A stretch of 64,000 bases of DNA from Brugia malayi. Taxonomy: Eukaryota; Nematoda; Chromadorea; Rhabditida; Onchocercidae. A program made the translations under genes and the position numbers. Positions 26,501 to 39,003 of the stretch are shown here, in pieces. Location: assembly GCF_000002995.4 (NCBI RefSeq), contig NW_025062476.1:8740501-8804500 (forward strand), given 5' to 3'. The notes beneath the pieces are model-generated. The model had not been told where the DNA came from. It made no database searches and was given only the letters and a program-made list of their open reading frames with translations. Within the stretch, counting starts at the first letter, position 1, and each line of letters starts with the position of its first letter.

Positions 26501-29500
26501 AACTCAACAAAAGCTTTCAGTTTCAAATAATCAATTAAAGATAACCAATATGGGAATACCTGAAAATAAAAATACAATAAGTTTACAGACAATTATTCGA
26601 AATGTAAAAAAGCTGGTTGGCACTGCTTAATAATTTTATCAGCCGAAAATTAAAGTAATAAAAAGTAAAGTCATGAAAAAGATTTTGTTATGATAATAAA
26701 TAGTGGTGAAGAACGATACGTCTCAGAATACTATAGAGCAATTACTTAACTACTACCTCATGCAATGGGTCCAAGTTCGGACTACTATCATCCATGCTAC
26801 CTTTTTGTACGTGACCAATTACATATAAGCCACTTTTCTTCAAATCATTGATGAAGTCCATGAGCGGAAAAACGCTCGCCGGACGACTGACTAGAAGAAG
26901 TATTTGCGGTCGCCAATACCTAAAACAGATTAATAAGAACAAAACAACTATCTTATTTTGTAATATTAGGATGAATTATACTCATTATCCTTGATCTTGA
27001 AATCAATTCTTTATTTAAGAAGACAAAACATACTTTACGTGTTCTTTGCGAACATCAAGAAGAAGAAGATACTTTCGTACTTGATGGTAAATCAAAGCTT
27101 GAGATATAGATCCCCAAGATCCTACTGGAGCCTGAAAGAATGTCCCTTGGAAAGAATTTGAAAGTATTGAAAGCTAAGGAAAATAAACATTAATTCAAAA
27201 TAATAAAAGCCAACAGTAATAAAAACTGTACCTGGTAATGCAAAATTATGATCAAGATTAAAAGAACGATGACACCAATAGCACTCATAGCAGCATCAAT
27301 AACTAACATCATTACAATGGTACTTATAACACCGACTGCACAAGTATGCCAGGTGAAATATTTAAAAGTTGGCCTAAAAATAAGTCCTAAAGTTCGTAAA
27401 CATTAGCATAAATATCAAAAGAAAATTTAGACTGCGTCATCCACTGGGCTATATTAGTTTATAACCAAATCACTTAACCAACTTTTGCTGACGATGCTGA
27501 GGATGAGAAAGCTTAAACTTAAATATATACATCAAAAAATTGAATTTTTGAAAAAGCCTTGCCGAAAATTCGGAGCGCTTGTCAATTCCAGTGCTAAGCA
27601 AGCAATATTAACGCCCATATAGGATAACAAGAAAAAAATAGATGTTAGTTTCGCAATTCTATTCATTGTACCAATCAAGAAAACCAACTGCAAAGAATTT
27701 GTAAATAATAAACATAACATTCCACCAACATCATTAACTTCCATTTCATTAAAAAAGTGATGACAGTTAGAGGTGTAAAATCTCATTACATATTACTACA
27801 TGCTGAAACATAACTTATAATTTTTCTTGCTGTCAACCATACATCACAAAAAAAGTTAAGTGAAGTAAATACGATAAAAACGAACAGTGTTAAAATAAAA
27901 CTTCTGTATATATGGTTGAAAAACTTTCTCAGATCAGCTTCCTCAGATGCATAAATTATATAAAAACTTAAAAGGCAAAAGCAACTAATAAAGAATAAAC
28001 AGCACCACGACGCAAATCCATGATATTATCACCGACGCGACAGGATTGCCTCCACCGACTTCAATTTTCGCTGGATGAAGTAAGTAACCAAAAAGCTTAT
28101 CATGTGCAACGCGATTCAAAACACGGGATGCACCAATCATGTTACTCATAGATGAGAAAAATGTTGTCGAGAATATGCCAATAAGAATAAACAGTGGCGA
28201 AATGTTCACATTCATCATGACCTTTAATTAATTTCCAAATCCTTTACTTGTGACAACTCATTTTAGAAACTAGTTTTTGAAAAGAGAAGTTTTTAAAACT
28301 ACCAAGATATATATTTTAAGACAGTACTACCAAGATACATATACATGTATAAAGTTTCACATAACAGATACCAGGAAATATTAAGAATTCAAGAACAATA
28401 AAAAGTGTAGTGAAACCTTACTGAATAATTCGACTGAAGTAATTCACGACTACATGTAGCAGCAGTAAAAAATGCCGTAATAATGTAGACAAATAGTGTC
28501 ACGAAAACGGCCTGTACAGTGCCACGTGGAATGGAAGTGCATGGACGAGCCAATTCACCAGACATATTTGCGCCAGCCATCAGTCCTGGTAATTTATAAA
28601 AGTTTGAAGAATTTTGAGTCCTCAATTCTTTACCTCCTTACTACATCTCAACCCACTACCAGTAAAACTAAAAGGAAACTTCGTAAACCGCTCAGCCAAA
28701 AATAAATTTAGCATGTATATCAATATGGCGAGATAACCCATAATTGAAAAACTCTATTGCTATCACACAAGAATAAACTTTATGACAAAACAAACAACTC
28801 ATAATGATTAATTAGTTGTAGTTAAACCGTCATGTTTTCCACTAGTTAAGATGTCTTCAAATAATCTAAAACTACGCATGTGAAATTAAACTAGTTAAAC
28901 ATAATTTGATAACCCACCAGTAATACCGCTGAATATAATAGCAAACATCATAGCAAAATCAGTAGGATTTGATGTTGTATAATCAAATGTATAATTTGCC
29001 ATCATATTATTTATGAGAGTCGCGAATCTAAATGTGAACTCATATTCTGCTCTCGAAAAATCTTAAAAATAGAAAACAACATGCTTTGCACATGAACTAT
29101 GTTCTGTCCTTTTATTTTCAGGATATACGAGTATGTCGTCTGCATGACACTAGTGTAAACTATGAATCTGAACTCTTATTCGCTCAGTCCGAATAAAAAA
29201 CGGAAAGTCACAAATCTTTCCGAAATGCTGGAATGCTATAACTTTATTCTATTATGAATAGATTTCAAGAATTACCTGAATCCTGTATAAGGTGTTTTTA
29301 ATGTCTGGTTGAAGTCAGGTATCTTCTCAGAAGAGGGGTCTGACAGATTTGATGAAATCTGTAAAAACATCCATTTCCAATGGAATTTTTTTAAAACATA
29401 TAGAAAAAGTGCAAAAACAAGATTTAATCAACATCGAGAAGTAAAAAAATAATAGTCACAGAACCTGCACGGCAGGTGGAGAAACTTACCATATACGCTA

Positions 29501-32193
29501 TTTCATTTGTTTTTGGTATCGGAACACTGAATGGTGCAACTATAAATGCTGATAATAAAAATGTAACATAACAAACAGAAATAACATTGAATGTAATAAA
29601 CGCTGTTTTAGCAAACAGTCTAGCTCCAAGAAGACATAACAACAACAGAACAACGGAGACTAATACACAACATAGAAATTTCCAGCTGGCGCTAGATGGC
29701 GAACCTGAAATTGAACTATATTACATATATATTACGGCCACATTATATATGCAGTTTCTTACTTACTGTATCAGTCTAGCCAAAATCAGAATGTTTATCG
29801 AAGTATGATACAATGATCATATATATGATCATTTTATTCCCACCACAAAATATAATCCCACTAAAAATGAAATAAAACATACTCTCTTCACCAATACTGC
29901 TTAATAAAGCTTCAGTAAATCCAGATATATATAAGGCGCAAGAAAAAACATTGGCAATATAAAATAGTAATCCAATGGCACCGCCAAACTCTGGTCCCAA
30001 TGACCTGCTTATCATATCTAAAAATAAACCGTCTTCTCCAAAATAATGAGAAAAAAAAGATAACAACTTACAATAAACTCCACCGCCTTCGATAGCACCA
30101 TTTGAGGAAATAGCGCACAGTGAAAGGACAGTTAACATAACGATTGCATATGCAAGGAAAAGTTGCAAAATTGTTTGCAGGAAACCCAACTGACCAACAA
30201 CGAAACCTTGAAATAGTTTATTTCTTTCTTTAGAAACAAACTTTCCCACCCATGAATTTTTGCTTTCAGCAGTATATGTCTTAAATAAAGATTAAATAAA
30301 AATTAAACAAAAACCAAACTTCAAAAAATTAGAAATAAAAAAAAATTTAAAACAGCTTCATGATTTTGCGTATCAACATAAATAAATGCGCGAAAGTTTA
30401 CATTAGCAAACACTGATCAATAAAGGCAATCAGAATCGTATACGCAAACTGATTTCAACCACAATTTCTCTAAAGATGTAATGTCAAAAACTTCAATCAA
30501 AAGATCTACCCATCCGAAGAAAGAGCAAAACACTGAACATCGAAATTGCCACAGGCGCAAAAACACCGGATAGTGTGGATAATCCATTTGGTTTAGCAGT
30601 ATTTACGAAATCCACAGAATCTATAAGAAAAAAAATTTCGGGATCAGCAATAAAACAATGCCATTCAATTGACTGAATATATTAAAGATTTAATCTCACC
30701 GAGCTATTGCTCTCGGAAATGAAAACTTACGAAGACAAGATCGTTCTTCGGTATACATTTGTGCTGTTCCACTGCTTAATCTCGTACCTGGATCTGTAAA
30801 TTTATTTTATTTAAACACTTTAAAGAATTCTAAAATTTAAACAAGATCAAGCAAAAGATGAATAGGAAAATACTACATTAAACAAGAAATGAACTTCAAA
30901 AAAATTTAAAAACAAAGATTTATTAAGAAAAGAGGAAACCGTTAGTAGTTTCATTTTCAAATTATTATAATATGGTCTCACTATATTTCAAATGTCCAAT
31001 TAAAAGGAACCGTTAATGGAAAAACATGCTAATGATCATAGAAAGTACTACCAAGTCGCAGTTCTTTCAATGATACGAAAAAACTATCTGATGGAAATCT
31101 ATATTGGCTTTCAAATTCTATGAGTCAATGTTCAGTGCTTTTATTTTCATTCATCAAAATTTACTGCAAAATTATTTCTTATTTGCATAAGAACAACAGA
31201 TTCATAACGCAGTGATTAAACCTGACTTTAAGATCCTTTTATTATCTACGAGATGCAGCATTCACAACAGGTATCCACACGAAATAATCTAGCAATCTTA
31301 GTAATCCTGATATATTTCATAAGCTACAAATTCCATCGTAAATAGAAATCTCATCACGATTGGTGAGATTGCGACAGGAATATTACATAAGCCAAAATTC
31401 CCAAATTCATGTAAGGTTTTTACATGCGTCCCATATTCCACTGTTATGGTTCGTCATTCTGATAAAAAAACCGTTTATAGCACTTAAGCACACAAATTCC
31501 TTAAACAATCCTAAATATCCATGAACACTAGCTTTTTACATTAGTACTGATAAAGTAAATTTATCACTTACGGCTAAGATAGATCATGAAGTGTGTTTCG
31601 ACTTCCAAGATAACTACTTGACCTCACATTTCTCCATGCTTCTCATTATCTTATGGGTAGTCCTACTGTCCGCATTCACGAAGAAAGATCTGCATTGAGG
31701 TCTCAAAGTTTGCATTTGTTACTCACTTTTTTTTCAAAAGTTTCACATTTGCCTTAAGGTTACATTTTTAATAGAAATTAAAAGTGACATAAATCTCAAA
31801 ACAGTTAACGTTCACTTTCTGGTGATGCTGCTTGACGAAATTTAGCCTTTATATAAAATTTCTTCATTTAGTAAGGATCACTTGAGTACTGATCCAACAC
31901 GTAAAGTAAAAGTTAGGCTGAGACAAACTATCAGTAAGTACTATTAATAACATCTGCACATACATAATTCAAGGATGCAAAGAAAGTAAAGAAGATGCAA
32001 AAATCATGAAAACAGTAAATTCTCTCGTACCCATCATAAGTGGTGCTTTATCCGGTTTTCTACTTCCATCACTAATAGGAGATCCATTTGTACGTGACTG
32101 CATTACTGATTCGGTCGCATTTCTTGGCAGTACGCCACCGTATGATGTCGTTGGAGAAATGTTATCATTGTGGACTTGTATACGATCATCCAT
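23529..32193 (-). CDS. SLC12A9-like cation-chloride cotransporter family protein
   Basis: Twenty-two exons read on the minus strand: 32193-32031, 30793-30731, 30620-30510, 30206-30072, 30017-29883, 29704-29490, 29358-29276, 29027-28918, 28585-28422, 28221-28006, 27687-27563, 27373-27232, 27131-27034, 26919-26757, 26559-26464, 26088-25909, 25434-25307, 25226-25140, 24889-24790, 24282-24152, 24019-23908, 23636-23529. All phases agree, giving 954 aa; human SLC12A9 is about 914. Membrane-core motifs include [47 protein letters not shown] and [16 protein letters not shown]. The cytosolic C-terminal half has [35 protein letters not shown] and [11 protein letters not shown], all characteristic of the SLC12A9 (CIP1) branch rather than NKCC or KCC. 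The N-terminus is short and hydrophilic. Transport substrate and cell location of this branch are poorly settled. The donor after exon 10 (28006) is GTGCTG, and the intron after exon 11 uses a GC donor. Confidence 0.93.
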
Positions 32194-34321
32194 TCACCTG
32201 AAAAGTACAAAGAGTTCACATTAGAAAATCGATAAGTCAAAGACTTCATTGATCCTGTGACAACATCACAGTTACACCTCATACGATGTGCCCCGTCATA
32301 TATGACACACATTCTTGCACATAAGTTCATGCACACAGTTACAACTTTTCTCGCAGCAAGTGCTAATTTCAATCACTGAAGGTAGTAAATCTCGGCACGT
32401 GACTTATGATATTTAATTGCGATAAATGATCTCTTCTTTCCCTCTTCTCTCCTCTCTTTAAGAGTACGGCTTAAGGATGATGAAAGTTCTAACTTGGATG
32501 TTACGGGATAGCTTAGCCTAACAAAGATGTTGATATACTACTATGCTTCGAGCTAGCTAGCTAAGTATTAATCAATTAAAGAACTATAGTTCCTTTTATA
32601 GAAAAACAATTCAGCAACAATTAAACAATTCACATGTAAATCCCGTAGATAAACCATCTTTCTGGCGATTTGAATTTCACTTAAAAGTTAATCGTAATTT
32701 AGAGGAACAAAAGAACTAAAGGAAATACACGTCAAATTTCATAGAAACTGTGTAATCTCCCTCCCCCTCCCCTTCTCTCTCTATAACATAGTCTGTTTTC
32801 AATATCTAGGATTTCACGGTTCAGTCGCAATACGATCTACTTATTTTTTATGGACAACTTTCTTTTATCATTCCCGAGAGAATTCGGTGCTGTTAGCGAA
32901 GCAATTGATAATTCATAAATCGAATTCTGAAAAACTGTTTCACAGCTACTGGGTTTAAGGTCACTATGTTACAAACAAATAATGGATATACTGGTGATTA
33001 TCACCGGTATAAAGAGATAAACATTAATCCTGCAAGAATTAATTTTTCTATTTCCAGCTTATTCTTCAACCATTTTCATTATATTATTTTATCTAATAGG
33101 CATTTTAGAATTAATTCATTTGTTTATGTGAGGTTGGCCAACTTCTACTAAGAGTTCCTGCATTTTATGATCGGAATCATAAGCAAATGAAATGTGTTAC
33201 AAGTTTAGTGCGCGGAAACAGATAAAGGATACGACTGTGAAACGAATGAAGAAATATTGTTTTTTTTTAAGCCTAATGAATGAGACATGAAAAGAGATGT
33301 GAATCTTTTGCTCCAATATTTTTTCTCTCCAACTGTACAGCGCAGGTAATAACAATAACGACAGATTGTCAGGGGTGAACCACCGTTGTGACACTGTTAG
33401 GGAAGATCCACGCTACTGGCTTAATTTAAATTAGAGTAGTTCGGTCGATCAGTCACTTATTGAAGGCATTTTTATTCAATCCTAAGATATTGGCCGAGCC
33501 ATCTTTCGGAAAAAGCATTAGTTCAGTGACCTTCAGCCCAAATCAGAAAAGAGTGTCTGTGTAAGATTGTTTCTAGTTCAACTTTTCCAGATGTTTGATT
33601 TCACTGTACTTGGAAGTATAAATTAGTAAATTATTTTTTATAACATTTTTTGCTTGGTTAAAAAAATTGATTACAATCAGATATCTTAATTATACAGTAC
33701 TAAACATTATTCCGGTAGACATTGTTCTGCTTCTCTTCGAGAGAAGAAACTGATTCATAAAAAAATGTCCTTTTCACAGTTTTGCTTCTCTTCTGTAAAA
33801 TTAAACTAAAAATTAATGTAAAAATTGTTTCAAAACGGCATAAACATGATTTTATTTCATATCTTTTTAATAGCTTTGTTCTGTATAGAAAATTACTTTT
33901 TCATAATAAATTTACATTTCTTAGTAAACTTAAGCTATATTTGCAAGTAATTTCGATAATGTGCCATCATTGGACCGTTTGTGCCACATTTAATAATCTT
34001 TGATTTAACACAGTGATATCATTGAACAACAAACACATTAAATAAACAACAATGATAATAGTCTAATTTTACCAACAACAATGATAAATGGTATCTTTTC
34101 TTAATTCTGTTTCAGAATTTATACAAGACATTGATGGTGGTTGTGATCTCTATGCATATACTAGAATGGGACATCAATAAAAAACATTGGCTGTTGTTGT
34201 ACTGGTAGTGTATGCTTTATCATAGTCCACATCCATCAGCAAGGCTTGTCGACAAGAAAAAAGAACTTTTTCTTTTCTCTGTGTATTAATTCTACAGTGC
34301 ATTGCGCTACGCTATTAGCAG
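32194..34321. promoter_or_regulatory. Divergent intergenic region between the SLC12A9-like and TRIM-NHL genes
   Basis: About 2.1 kb separate two head-to-head start codons. An acceptor-like ttttcag lies 4 nt before the transporter ATG (at 32198-32199 on the minus strand). A ttagcag ends immediately before the TRIM-NHL ATG (34320-34321). Both fit spliced-leader addition. True promoters should therefore lie further inside the interval, but no TATA box or known factor site is convincing. A pyrimidine-rich tract (32760-32785) and a 23-nt near-palindrome (32988-33010) are present. Confidence 0.5.
32988..33010. repeat. Near-perfect 23-nt palindrome
   Basis: Arms of 11 nt (ATACTGGTGAT and ATCACCGGTAT) flank a single base and differ from perfect complementarity at one position. 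It lies in the divergent intergenic region and could bind a dimeric transcription factor. This is inference only. Confidence 0.6.
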
Positions 34322-37300
34322 ATGAGGTTAACCCGTGGCCATATGGCCTCAACCTTTATCGAAACAGTTAATATCAATTTGGAGGATTTCTCTGAAACAT
34401 TTTTGACCTGTGCTACATGCTTGTGCACTTACGATCAGGTAACTGAGTTATATCACTAATTAAAGGAACCTGATTGAGTAATTTTTTTCCTAAAACTCCT
34501 CATAATTGTTGTTTTGAAGTCTTAATGTAAAACAGGCATGCTTATATTAAATGATGCTAATTCTTATTGAAACAAGTTAGCAGAAATATCTTCAAAAGCA
34601 AAAAATTTTTTGGTTTAGAACTCTTTAGTGTTCTAATTAGGCGGATTTAAAAAAAAATATATATAAATATCTATTCAATAAAGAAGGCTTTTCCTTTTTC
34701 TTCAGGAACAAAAAAAAGCGAAGCTTCTTTCGTGTTCTCATACTGTATGTTTGGAATGTCTGCTACATATGGAGCAGCTGCCGCAGGTAAGTCATAAAAA
34801 GGGTAATTTCTGCAGGATTATAGTTAAAAAATGAACTGAAAAGGATTGGACACTGATTTTATTGCAGTATATATTGTTCCTTATTTTATTACTAACTTGA
34901 CAGTTAATGCATTTTTACCTTTCCACTTATACTTTAAAGGACGGGACTAGCAAACTCGGCATTAAGTTTTAGAGGGACGGAAATTGGTGGCAAGGAACTG
35001 TTTGTCTAGCGAACTTCTACAAGTCAATAAAGAAATGCATTTTCTGGATGAATTTTAGGAGCAAAACTATTGTAGCAATGTGAATCACACATTCCACTTC
35101 ATTTCATACAAAGTGGTGAAATTTTTTATGCGTAATACTGATAAAAGATTTAGTAAGGTCACTTTTGCTCAGTGTATTTTTCCGTAAGATAAATTACAGG
35201 TGATTGAAACAGGTGTCGTGCGTTGTCCTCTTTGTCGTGAGATGATTACTATACCTTCGGGTGGCTCGAATGCATTCCCTTCTTCATTTCTCATTAACCA
35301 ACTTCTTGATTTGATGCAGAAACAGCGGAAAGACGTTGTACCCAACTGTTCAGTACATCAACAAGAGCAACTGCTCTATTGTGAGGCATGCGATCTCGTT
35401 TTTTGTCAACATTGTGATTCTCTTTCCACGTAAGTACTTATGGCTCCTCTTTTTTGCTTTACTGTTGTTTATCATGAATATACTTCTGTCAAACTGCAAA
35501 GTTCCACAAGATATCCGTAGGCAAATAACAAGAAACTCAAAGTTTAGTGATTTGATGCAAATTCAATTTTTTATCCACAGAAGTTGCACAATTGCAGTGT
35601 AATGGAAATATACATTGAAATATAAGATTTTATGTTTTAAAATATTTCTTCTAGACCTACCATATTATTGTTGCAAAAATTTTTTGGTATAAATTTTTAG
35701 GCGTGACTGCTCTGATCATACAGTAATTCCTTTTTCAATTGCAATAAAGCGCCTATCGGAAATTGTTGTATATAAAGCGAATCAGTGTGTTGTAAGCTTG
35801 AATACGGCTGCAGCTAATGTAAAATTCGAGACTTTGCAGTTGGATCGAAATGTTGATAATGTCGTAGATGGACTAAATGCATCTTTTCAGGTAAGCATTG
35901 GATTCATTATATCGTCATTTTTTTTGCAAGAATCTCCTAGAAACTGGGGGTAATGAATGAAATGGAGAAATGAGACAAAATCATTCGTCAGTAAGAGTTC
36001 AAATTTAACAGGTAGTGAAACAGAGAATGGAGAAGCTACAAGAATCGAAATAGAGTAGCTAGGTTCTAATGAATCAGTTTACAAGATAAGGTTAATTGTC
36101 GATCCAGTTAGAGTGCCGGTTTTCAGGAAATATGTCAGTTGGTGGAGAATCGACGTCGTGAGCTGATCGATGCAGTTCGAATGATGAGGGACGAAAAACA
36201 GAAAGTATTGCGCGATCAGACAGAATTGATTGATTCATACCGCAAAAAATAATAATTTGCTTTTTTTTTTCTTTAATGGGGTTTTGCTGACTTGACTCAT
36301 TGGTCTGTCGATCTCACGTATTGTATAAATTCTATTTTTGAAAAGAATTTGGACTAATTCCTTCTGCTTCATTCCATCACTAGTGAATTCAAATTACACG
36401 GTGATCAATGCTTTTGTAGGTTAGAAAGAGAATTAGGAATTTGCGAAGTGGATGTACGTGAAATAGGAGTACGTGCGAGACGTGTTATGGCAGCTACTGA
36501 AGAAGCACTTGCTCTAACAGAACCTCGTGAAAACGCTTTCTTGAAACTACATATGGATACCAAAAAACTTCTATTTGGTGCGTCATTTCCTTTCACATAT
36601 AGGGTTGATGGCTTGTTTATTGCGTCCGTTTGTCAATTTTCAATTATAAGCAGTATTTCAGAGATCGAGAAGTCACTTAGTCAGTTTGGCGCAGTATCCG
36701 GTTCAACAACGTTTCCAGGACAGTGTGTTATAGAACTGTTGGATACATCCGGTGTATGTACGGAAACCCATCTAATGTTGACAACATACGATGTTAGCGG
36801 TAAACGCCGAAATAATGGTGGTGACCCAGTAAGAGTAGAAGTTGTGAAGGCGAAATTGGGACGGCAAACTTCAGGTGAAAGTGTTGATGAAAAAGTTGAA
36901 ATAATTGATGCAACAATAAAAGACGAAGAGGATGGAACGTACTCCATTTGTTTCAAGTAATTTTTCCTTTTTTTCTATTAATTGTTTCATGACATAATTT
37001 TGCTTAACATTCTGGAACATGAATTTCAATAGCGTCTTTTGCTGCAATGTTAAATATTGTCACTCATACATGCTTCTAAAACTGTTGAATTATTAATTAA
37101 TGAATTTTAATTACCCAAAAGTTCGTGTTACAACAATTTATTAATAATAAAATTTTTGAATCGTGAATTATTTTTTTAGAGCTTACGAACCATGTGAATA
37201 CTTGATTTGTGTAACGATTTTTGGTCGGCCAGTAAAAAATAGCCCTTTTTCCGTAAATGTAAGTAGCCATCATTGCCCAAAATGGCATTTCGGGTCTCAT

Positions 37301-38994
37301 GGAGCAGGAGCACTTCAGCTGAATCAGCCAGTAAAAGTATTTCAGGATATAAGGGAACAAATTTATATTCTGGATACTGGCAATAATCGAAGTTAGTTTT
37401 AATCTCACAGCTCCTTTTTGAGCTCAAAACTTTGATGAAATAGTACTAGTCCAATACTCGTAGAACTTCTTAATTTCATTGCTATTTTTAGCAAATTCAT
37501 TTTTGGATTTCTTTTGTGAGAAACAATGTTTCAGTTCATATTTTTCTGTTCAGAATAGTTAAAATTTTCAGTAAAAGTTCTGAATGTAAACGGAGAATTT
37601 CTGAGGGATATGAAAGGTGAGGGAATCAAAGGTGGTAGTACCATTGGCATGTCAGTTTTACAGTCCGGTGATATTTTAACCTTAAATTGGAGAACCAAAG
37701 AATTATATAGATCTGATTCTTCTGGAGGACTTCTTCAGGTTCCTTTTGACAGTGACAGTTCTATTTTTTCTTATATTTTTTTCATTTTATCAGTATTCCA
37801 TGGATCTGTTGTTAAACAATGTCAACAGTGGTACTGGTAATCTGATTACAGACCATGAGTTTTACCGAATTTGCTGAACCTGTTGATCTTTGTGTTGACA
37901 CCCATGGACGATACATAATTGCTGATACCGCGTGTGCTAAGGTAATTTGACGAATGTATTTTTTATTGGTTAGTGTTTAGATAGCACTGGCGATAACCGC
38001 ATAAGTCGAACTGTAAGGTTACACCGTTAAAAATTGCAAGTTTTCGTTTTGGTCTGCTTGGCAATTAACCTCGCAAAGTAAATATTGCAAGTGTTCAAAG
38101 AATGTGCTCAGTTCTAAATAGTAGGCTGTTAAAGACCTATATTTGTTGCTTTATTTTCTTTATTATTTTAAACAAATGGTCTAGTGAGTTGTATTTGGAA
38201 ATATTCTTTTTTTCAGGAAATATCTTTTTTTTTTTTCATTTCAGGTGTTTGTTTTTGATAGTGCATTTCGTCCACTGTTCAGCTTTAGCGTGACAACTCA
38301 CGCAGGCCTGTCCCCCATAACATGTGTTTGTATAGGTCTTAATGATGATATTCTTGTGGGTACCTGTACTGCTCTACTATTATATGACGGAGGAGGTTTA
38401 TTTCTTTTTCATTTTCGTGAAACTTGAGCTACTTCACGTGCACTAATTCATTCCTGCTTTTTTACATCATTTAAATTGCTTTTAATGAAAAGGATACAGG
38501 TTAGGGGCACTGTTTCATATTAGGGAAATGTATCGTAATAGCATGTTTCCCTAGCAATAGCATTTCATTCACACTGTAAAGTTTATTTAATAGGCCATTT
38601 TATGCGTGAAATATCGTTATGCTCAACCACACATCCTGTCCGAATTATGGTTCTAGCATGTTCTGTGTGTCCGCTAACGGGCAACATTGTTTCGGCCGTC
38701 GTGGATTCAAAGAAAAATCGAGCCTACCTCGTTGTTTGCCAGTATAAGGTAGTTCCACTCTATTAATTGCGTTCAGTTTAAGTTTTAAAACATCAGTAAA
38801 AATTTTTAAAACAGTAAAAAATTTTTTAAACAGCATTTGTTTTTCAGGGTAATTTCTTATTTTCTATGGATAGTTATGGATCACGTCTGAAACGTCCCAG
38901 TGGTGTTTTTATTGCTTCCACACTTAAGTGGAATGGAATGTGTTTTGTCGTTGATTCAGCCACCCACTCTGTAAAGGCTTTTCGTTATAAATAG
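34322..38994 (+). CDS. TRIM-NHL protein (RING, B-box, coiled coil, filamin, NHL repeats), TRIM2/TRIM3-like
   Basis: Thirteen exons: 34322-34438, 34706-34786, 35200-35429, 35701-35890, 36127-36248, 36420-36577, 36662-36956, 37180-37391, 37572-37738, 37852-37941, 38245-38395, 38594-38748, 38848-38994 (TAG); 704 aa. RING: C30-x2-C33 ... C49-x-H51-x2-C54-x2-C57 ... C75-x2-C78. B-box: C116, H119, C127, C130, C135, C138, C146/H149. A helical coiled-coil region follows (about 150-300), then a filamin/ABP280 repeat (GDPVRVEVV, DEEDGTYSICFKA, GRPVKNSPFSVNV), then a beta-propeller of NHL repeats (HFGSHGAGALQLNQP, IYILDTGNNRIKV, YIIADTACAK, to the C-terminus). Relatives are E3 ubiquitin ligases and RNA-binding translational repressors. 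LIN-41/TRIM71 shares this architecture but normally has a long N-terminal extension, so TRIM2/3-like is preferred. The intron after 36248 lacks a GT donor. The next Met, at 34343, is an alternative start. Confidence 0.88.
36249..36419 (+). other. Apparent AT-AG intron in the TRIM-NHL gene
   Basis: Exon 5 must end in phase 2 to join the LERELG frame that opens after the acceptor gtag at 36416-36419. At the matching place (36248/36249) the sequence is AAAAA|ATAATAATTT rather than GTAATAATTT. Without splicing there, two stop codons (TAA TAA) follow at once. No GT lies between 36207 and the stops. A GC donor at TACC|GCAAAA, paired with a weaker acceptor (gttag, 36425), would also keep frame. Confidence 0.6.
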
Positions 38995-39003
38995 TATTTT
39001 ATA

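Noticed and set aside
26739..26760. Minus-strand match to the first 11 nt of let-7 (TGAGGTAGTAG)
   Set aside because: It falls exactly on the exon 14 donor of the SLC12A9-like gene (GAG|GTAGTAG). The remaining bases differ from let-7 and there is no flanking hairpin, so it is a coincidence of coding and donor sequence.
28496..28705. Plus-strand open frame opposite the SLC12A9-like gene
   Set aside because: It is the reverse reading of conserved transporter exons and carries no independent signal.
34322..38994. Naming the TRIM-NHL gene lin-41
   Set aside because: The domain order matches, but the protein is short at the N-terminus, has one clear B-box and the 3' UTR shows no let-7 sites. TRIM2/TRIM3-like is safer.
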